Positions 59,121 to 64,000 of a stretch of DNA of 64,000 nucleotides are shown here, piece after piece. Under the pieces are notes generated by a model. It worked only from the letters and a program-made list of their open reading frames with translations. It did not search any database and was not told the DNA's origin. The position numbers were made by a program, and so were the translations under genes. Position 1 is the stretch's first letter. Every line of letters starts with the position of its first letter. Source of the stretch: Delphinapterus leucas (Eukaryota; Chordata; Mammalia; Artiodactyla; Monodontidae); contig NW_022098021.1 of assembly GCF_002288925.2 (NCBI RefSeq), positions 7,981,966 to 8,045,965 on the forward strand. Reading direction: 5' to 3'.

Positions 59121-59839
59121 GTTGTAAGGTTTACATGAGATGACAGACTTCAAGTAGTACAGTATCTCAGGTTAACAAAACCTCAATGGATGTCAGCTAT
59201 GACGACTGATGGTCACTTTTTTTTTTTTTGGGAAGCGCTAGAAAATTAGATAATTTTCTGGGCATGAGGAGATCAATACTTAAGAGAAATAATGAAGGCT
59301 TAGATCAGCCATGGAGGGGCATGGACAAAAGAGAAAACTGTGATGTAATGAGAGGATGGGTGGGCAGAGCCAAAGGCCCACTGGACACTTGAATTCAAGG
59401 ATTGTCACAGCACCAGTATCCATTGTTTTGTCATAACATCCAGGAATGCTAGGCCATTCCTATCTGGAAGGGTAAAAGGCAGATTTTTAGATCCAGGGTT
59501 AGATCTGGGCCAGTGAGTGCAGTGAAGGCCAGTGGTGGAGGGAGTTGAGGATGCTCAAGGGAAAGGCAACAGGACAGATGATGCAGCTGAGAGCCCTGGC
59601 TGGTAGGAGAAACAGGGGGGCACATGGGGCCAATAGCCTAGAGGCAGATGGAGGGACCAGATCTGCAACCTGCGTGAAAGTGGAAAAGCAGTTGCAGAAG
59701 GAGTAATAGAACAAGAGGTGGAAAGACAGAGGCTGTGGTCTTCACGAGAGGCGGCAGAAGTTCCTCCACCTTGGAACATCCACGCACTCCCCCTTCAGTA
59801 CGCATTCCCTTTTTAGTCTGTAATATTGTCGTCACAAAC
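59121..59839. other. Single-copy DNA with a T14 run
   Basis: A T-run follows GATGGTCAC at about 59217-59229. No repeat or gene recognised. Confidence 0.4.
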
Positions 59840-60155
59840 ATAAAGTCTACATTTCTCAGACTCCAACTTGAGCTAAATCAGGCCAGCGAGGTATAAGCAG
59901 AGGGTTGTGTGGAACTTCTGGAAAGGGATGAAGTGAACCCTTTCTCTCTTCCACCTTTTACCTCCTTCCCCACACAAGAGGCCATCCTGGCCCCTGAGGC
60001 AGCTCAGGGGTGAGTAGCATGACAGAAGACCCTGCCTTGTCTCCCACCTCTGGAAGTTTTGGTTTTTATGTGAGGAAGATATAAAGCCCAATGTGGTTTA
60101 AGTTACTGTTACTTTGGGATTTCTTATTTCTCCTGGCAGAACCTAAACCTAACAC
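59840..60155 (+). repeat. Old interspersed repeat, family unresolved
   Basis: Begins CTACATTTCTCAGACTCCAAC and ends GTGGTTTAAGTTACTGTTACTTTGGG, TAAACCTAACACATAC. This head-and-tail pairing is familiar from a dispersed mammalian repeat, but I cannot name it reliably. Confidence 0.5.
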
Positions 60156-61090
60156 ATACAATGGGACACTGAGTTTAAAGATTTCTAAAGTGAACCGTTG
60201 TCAGGATGTCCAAACTCCGGCTGTGAGAAGTACAAGAAGTGTTAAGTTTATATCTGACTTCAGAAAGTTTTCAGTTAGATTAAACTCTATGCCCCAGTAG
60301 CTCTCATTAGTTTCCTTAATCTTTCCCTAATATGTCATGCCAAATAAAATCAGTTTTACTATTTTCCCTCACGACATCTGAAAGCAGCAGCTGGGGCTGC
60401 AAGTCATCTTTTTTATAGGCTGCACATCCCCTGGTTTGTTGAGCTCTCTCTGAGTGGCAAAGCCCTGCATTTCTGCACCATCCTGCATACTTACCTCTGC
60501 ACATGGTCTAGTGTGTACGTTTCTTTCTTTAAGTGTGAGGTCTGGACCTCAACACGGGGCACAGGCAGGTCCGAGCAGCCTATTATCCTTCACTCCAGAT
60601 GACATGCTTCTATTATTACTATATTACCTTTTCCAGCAGAGACACCACATTTTGCGTTCATATGAAACCTTGTTTCGACAGAAATGTGTGTCTTTTCCAC
60701 CCAGGTTGCTGTTAAAGACACATCTTCCCCAGTCTCAGCTTGTGTAGTTTTGATATTTTTCAAATGCAAGTGCACAGCCTTACAAAGCTAGTTCCATTAA
60801 ATTTCACCTTGTAAGATCTGACTCACTGCTTCAGCCCATGGAGATTTCTGTAACTCTAATTCTGGCATCCATTCCCTCTTGTTAAGCCTTGTATTATTTG
60901 CACCTTTGATAAGCCTGTTTTCTGGTTCTTCATCTAAATCTCGAATCAAAAGATTGAACAAGGCACCTGGTTCCTGGACAAGGACGTTCCTCCCAGCGGC
61001 CATTCATCAACCAACTCATCAGAATTTGGAGACTATATTTTGCAGGAAGTGATTGTTCTCCTGATTGTATTCAGGATTTCTTAGCACAAG
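60156..61090. other. Single-copy DNA, nothing recognised
   Basis: A 97-codon frame (60454-60747) shows no recognisable content. Confidence 0.4.
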
Positions 61091-61435
61091 ATAAGGAAAG
61101 CTTGGGGCTTCCCTGCTGGCACAGTGGTTGAGAATCCGCCTGCCAATGCAGGGTACACGGGTTCAAGCCCTGGTCTGGGAAGATCCCACATGCCACGGAG
61201 CTACTAAGCCTATGCGCCACAACTACTGAGCCTACGCTCTAGAGCCTGCGAGCCACAACTACTGAAGCCCACGCACCTAGAGCCCGTGCTCCACGAGAAG
61301 CCACCACAATGAGAAGCCCGCGCACCACAACAAAGAGTAGCCCCTGCTCACCGCAACTAGAGAAAGCCCGCGCCAGCAATGAAGACCCAACGCAGCCATA
61401 CATACATACATACATACATAAATAAAGAAAAGCTT
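61091..61435 (+). mobile_element. CHR-family SINE, long subtype, with target-site duplication
   Basis: Body from 61105 (GGGCTTCCCTGC) to GAAGACCCAACGCAGCC, then a (CATA)6 tail microsatellite at 61397-61420. Flanking repeats are ataaggaaagctt (61091-61103) and ataaagaaaagctt (61422-61435), slightly diverged. Confidence 0.9.
61397..61420 (+). repeat. (CATA)6 microsatellite in a SINE tail
   Basis: Six CATA units directly after the SINE 3' end; A-rich SINE tails often expand into such repeats. Confidence 0.95.
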
Positions 61436-61487
61436 AAGAAAGATTCCTACAGTAAATCATTTGGCCACTCAAGGTTATTTGGAGTTG

Positions 61488-61857
61488 GTGGGTGTCATGG
61501 ACTAATGTTTGAGTGTCCCCAAAATTCATATGTTGAAGCCCTAACCCCAATGTGATGGCATTTGGAGGCAGGGCCTTTAGAAGGTAATCAGGTTTAGATG
61601 AGGTCACAAGGGTGAAGACTCCATGATGGGATTAGTGCCCTTATAATAAGAGGAAGAGGCACCAGAGCTTCCTTTCTCTGCCATGTGTGAATATAGCAAG
61701 AAGGCAACTGACTGTAAGCCAGGAAAAGAGTCCTCACCAAGAAATCAACTCTTCTGGCACCTTTATCTAGGACTACCAGTCTCCAGAACCGTGAGAAATG
61801 TCTGTTGTCTAAGCCAGCCAGTCTGTTATAGCAGCCCAAGTTGACTAAGACAGTGGA
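61488..61857 (+). mobile_element. MST-like solo LTR (ERVL-MaLR)
   Basis: Complete LTR of about 360 bp, from TGTCATGGACTAATG (61493) to GACTAAGACA (61852), with the TG...CA ends of retroviral-type LTRs. Inside: CCCCAAAATTCATATGTTGAAG, GATGGGATTAGTGCCCTTATAA and CCAGAACCGTGAGAAATG. Flanking 5-bp repeats are gtggg (61488-61492) and gtgga (61853-61857). No internal coding region lies next to it, so it is a solo LTR. Confidence 0.87.
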
Positions 61858-63029
61858 TTTCCAACCAGTGACCTTCTCAAGGTGCCTACAGTTCTCTATT
61901 GTCAAAGCTCTGATGTGTCTAGCTCAAGCTGGGTCACTCTTCCTTGTGGCAATGATGTGCGTGTTAAGACAGGGTACTGAATCACCAGCCTGAATCCTGC
62001 AAGAGGCTGCTGGAAGTGTGCCCATGTGGAGGAGGTAGTCTTACATCCTTCTCCTATTTTAAGGCCTTGCTTTGGAACTGTGCCAGTGATCACATGAAAT
62101 TGCCCAGAATTTTTGACTCTTAGTTTACATGCTGCATGGATTTGGATTTTTGTTCCTACTTTGTATTTCTGCCAAGCCAGAGAAGCCAACTTAGGCATGT
62201 TTTGAAGGGTGTCGAATCTCAGTTTCATTAGGCTTGGTAAGGGAAAAGTGTTCGAAATTTACACAAATCACCGTAAGCTTTTATAAGACCTTGTCCTTTC
62301 TGGTTGGAGAGGCCGGATGTTACTTTTTGTCCCCAGGTGACATACTCATAAAGAAGGACAGTTGCCTTTTCAAAGACCCTTAATCTACTCAAGCATTCTT
62401 GTCTTTTAAAATGCTACAACTGTTCGGCTTTCTTATTTTGACATTGGTATAGTAGGGAACAAGTTTAGTTTCATACACAGAGGGCTTGAACCCAAGGAGA
62501 TTCCAAGTTGGTATATGTGATACTGATGGCAGGGTGATGATCTTAACCTTCTTCACTGGCTCTCAGGGGCATTCAGGCAAAAGAAGGGTACGTGGAATGA
62601 AAACTAAGAGTCTGATAACATATATTGGTTCTGTGCCCCCATGAAACAGTTGGGGCCTTTGGGGACCCAGAAACTGATCCTCTGACTGTATCCCTATTCT
62701 GGGACCCTCAGAACAGGTGGAAAAGTGGCTCAGGAACAGAAAAGGTGGGCAGGAGATTCTCCGATCTGGGATTCCCTGTGGAGACCCAATCTGGTACCAA
62801 CTATGATCCAAGCCCAAGGTTAGGCCAGGCGACACTATTAGTTCAGGGATTTCTTTCATGTAACTTTCTCACGTAATCTCCCACCAAGAGCTTCTCTGCT
62901 CACATGTATCCTATGGTCTCCCAACAAAGACTGGGTATGGCTGTACTTCACACTGTGATTCCCAAGCCAATCAGAGGCATGTTCACATTTTTATTTCTTG
63001 TTCAACTGCTGGTATGTGTCAAGCACATA
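61858..63029. other. Single-copy DNA, nothing recognised
   Basis: Frames of 83-108 codons on both strands with no recognisable content. Confidence 0.4.
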
Positions 63030-63225
63030 GGTTTACAAATATCACATTTAACAAAAGCCCTCTGAGGTAGCTATGATACATTATTATTCACATGCTACAG
63101 ATGCAGGATGTGAAGGTCATATTGGTTAATCAATCTTAAGGTTACACAACTAGAAGCAGGTGAGCCAGGACTTGGACCCAGGTCTGACCTGACCCCAATC
63201 CTAGTTTCTTTTACTACACATGCTG
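63030..63225 (-). mobile_element. MIR SINE, antisense
   Basis: Antisense MIR order: AGCCCTCTGAGGTAGCTATG, CACATGCTACAGATGCAGG, AAGGTTACACAACTAGAAGCAGG, CCAGGACTTGGACCCAGGTCTGAC. Confidence 0.82.
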
Positions 63226-64000
63226 CTTCCACTTGCTCTCAGCAGCAGGATTCTTCCATTCCAACTTTGCTCATGGAATATGGGGGGTAAGAGCAACTTT
63301 GAGAAGCAGACAGACAACGTAAAATATCTGTCTGGTCCTGCTTAGCACTTCTTTCTGACTCATGTATGCTTGCTTCTGAATCTGCTCACATAACTCAACT
63401 ACTTCAAGGTCTGTAATTTCTGAGCTTCAACTCTGACCTGACGTGGGGACTGATCCTGCTAAGGGGGAGACAATTTGCTCCATCTCAAGGGAAATATTAT
63501 CAAATTCTTTCTGGTTCATATACTATTTGTAGTTATATGTGGCCACTGGCTTGGTCACCAGTGTGCTGGTCACAGGTAAGTGGTCCCACACCTTCAGAGA
63601 ACTCCAGGACCAAGGGAATCTGGGATCAACATGAACGTAGGTTGAAAGTTCAAACAGAGACATTATATTCATTCACACAGTTTTCATGGCATATCTGTAT
63701 CTTGTTCTGAAGAATAAGAAATTCCTTCTGACAGAACCATACAGACAGGCATTGATTACTGCAGTTGGGCTCTAGGAATAAAAACAGCAAAGCCAAATGT
63801 TGAAAGAGGTAGTAGCTCCAAGAGGCTCAGCTGAGCCAAAGGGCTCTACCCACCAAGGAGACAGCCTGCCATTCAGTCTAAAAGCAGCCTTCCTGCCTTA
63901 CAGTGATTCTGCCGCTCCTGTCAAGTTTCCTTTCACCTAGAAGTGCATTTTTTTCACTATCCAAACCTATTTTAAATACTAACCAAAGAAATAGTGTATT
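63226..64000. other. Single-copy DNA to the window end
   Basis: Nothing recognised. A donor-like CAG|GTAAGT (about 63573-63580) is paired with a weak acceptor 43 nt upstream; I list this under rejected items. Confidence 0.4.

Noticed and set aside
59209..59229. ATGGTCAC followed by a T-run, resembling the tract at 50898-50920
   Set aside because: The flanks differ after the T-run and there is no GGTCA duplicate; probably coincidence.
63533..63575. Acceptor/donor pair around a 43-nt segment ending CAG|GTAAGT
   Set aside because: The acceptor tract is weak and the length is not a multiple of three. A similar pair occurs near 36673-36711, showing that such pairs arise by chance.
1..64000. A bacterial- or phage-like defence, biosynthetic or CRISPR system
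   Set aside because: There are no operon-like frames, ribosome binding sites or spaced repeats; the window is mammalian non-coding DNA throughout.

Overview
This window is repeat-rich, non-coding nuclear DNA from a mammal, most likely a cetacean and probably a toothed whale. The main evidence is nine copies of a tRNA-derived SINE whose 5' end reads GGGCTTCCCTGGTGGCGCAG. This is the CHR family of Cetacea, hippopotamus and ruminants; the short, GC-rich subtype seen six times here is the one I associate with toothed whales. LINE-1 copies of the cetartiodactyl type point the same way, and MIR, L2, MaLR LTRs, MER5A and a Tigger element are ordinary placental-mammal background. Family names come from recognising the sequences by eye, not from a database search.

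I find no protein-coding gene that I can support, and no tRNA, rRNA or CRISPR array. Every long open frame with recognisable protein content belongs to LINE-1 or L2. The rest are chance frames, antisense shadows of A-rich L1 sequence, or frames running through SINEs. The window could be intergenic or lie inside a large intron.

Layout. 1-10 kb: an L1 3' end, a SINE, two L2 fragments, MIRs and GC-richer single-copy DNA with one unexplained 229-codon frame, ending at an assembly gap (10071-10170). 10-21 kb: mostly single-copy DNA with two copies of an unnamed old repeat, three SINEs and an antisense old L1; it also holds a splice-site-flanked 51-nt candidate exon. 21-26.3 kb: an old antisense L1 split by a young L1 3' end, then a clear twin-primed (inverted) L1 with target-site duplications. 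26.3-41 kb: single-copy DNA, more SINEs, a second inverted L1, a long decayed L1 and an old L1 split by a Tigger transposon. 41-45 kb: MIRs and single-copy DNA. 45.25-52.36 kb: one nearly full-length L1 (5' UTR, ORF1, ORF2, 3' UTR, tail) with both frames broken. 52.4-64 kb: an MLT1A-like LTR, older L1 and L2 pieces, a SINE ending in a second gap (55207-55306), another SINE, an MST-like solo LTR and single-copy DNA.

The window reads as a layered record of retrotransposition rather than a set of cooperating genes. L2 and MIR are oldest, then L1M, Tigger, MER5A and MaLR, then cetartiodactyl L1, and last the CHR SINEs, which carry intact or nearly intact target-site duplications.
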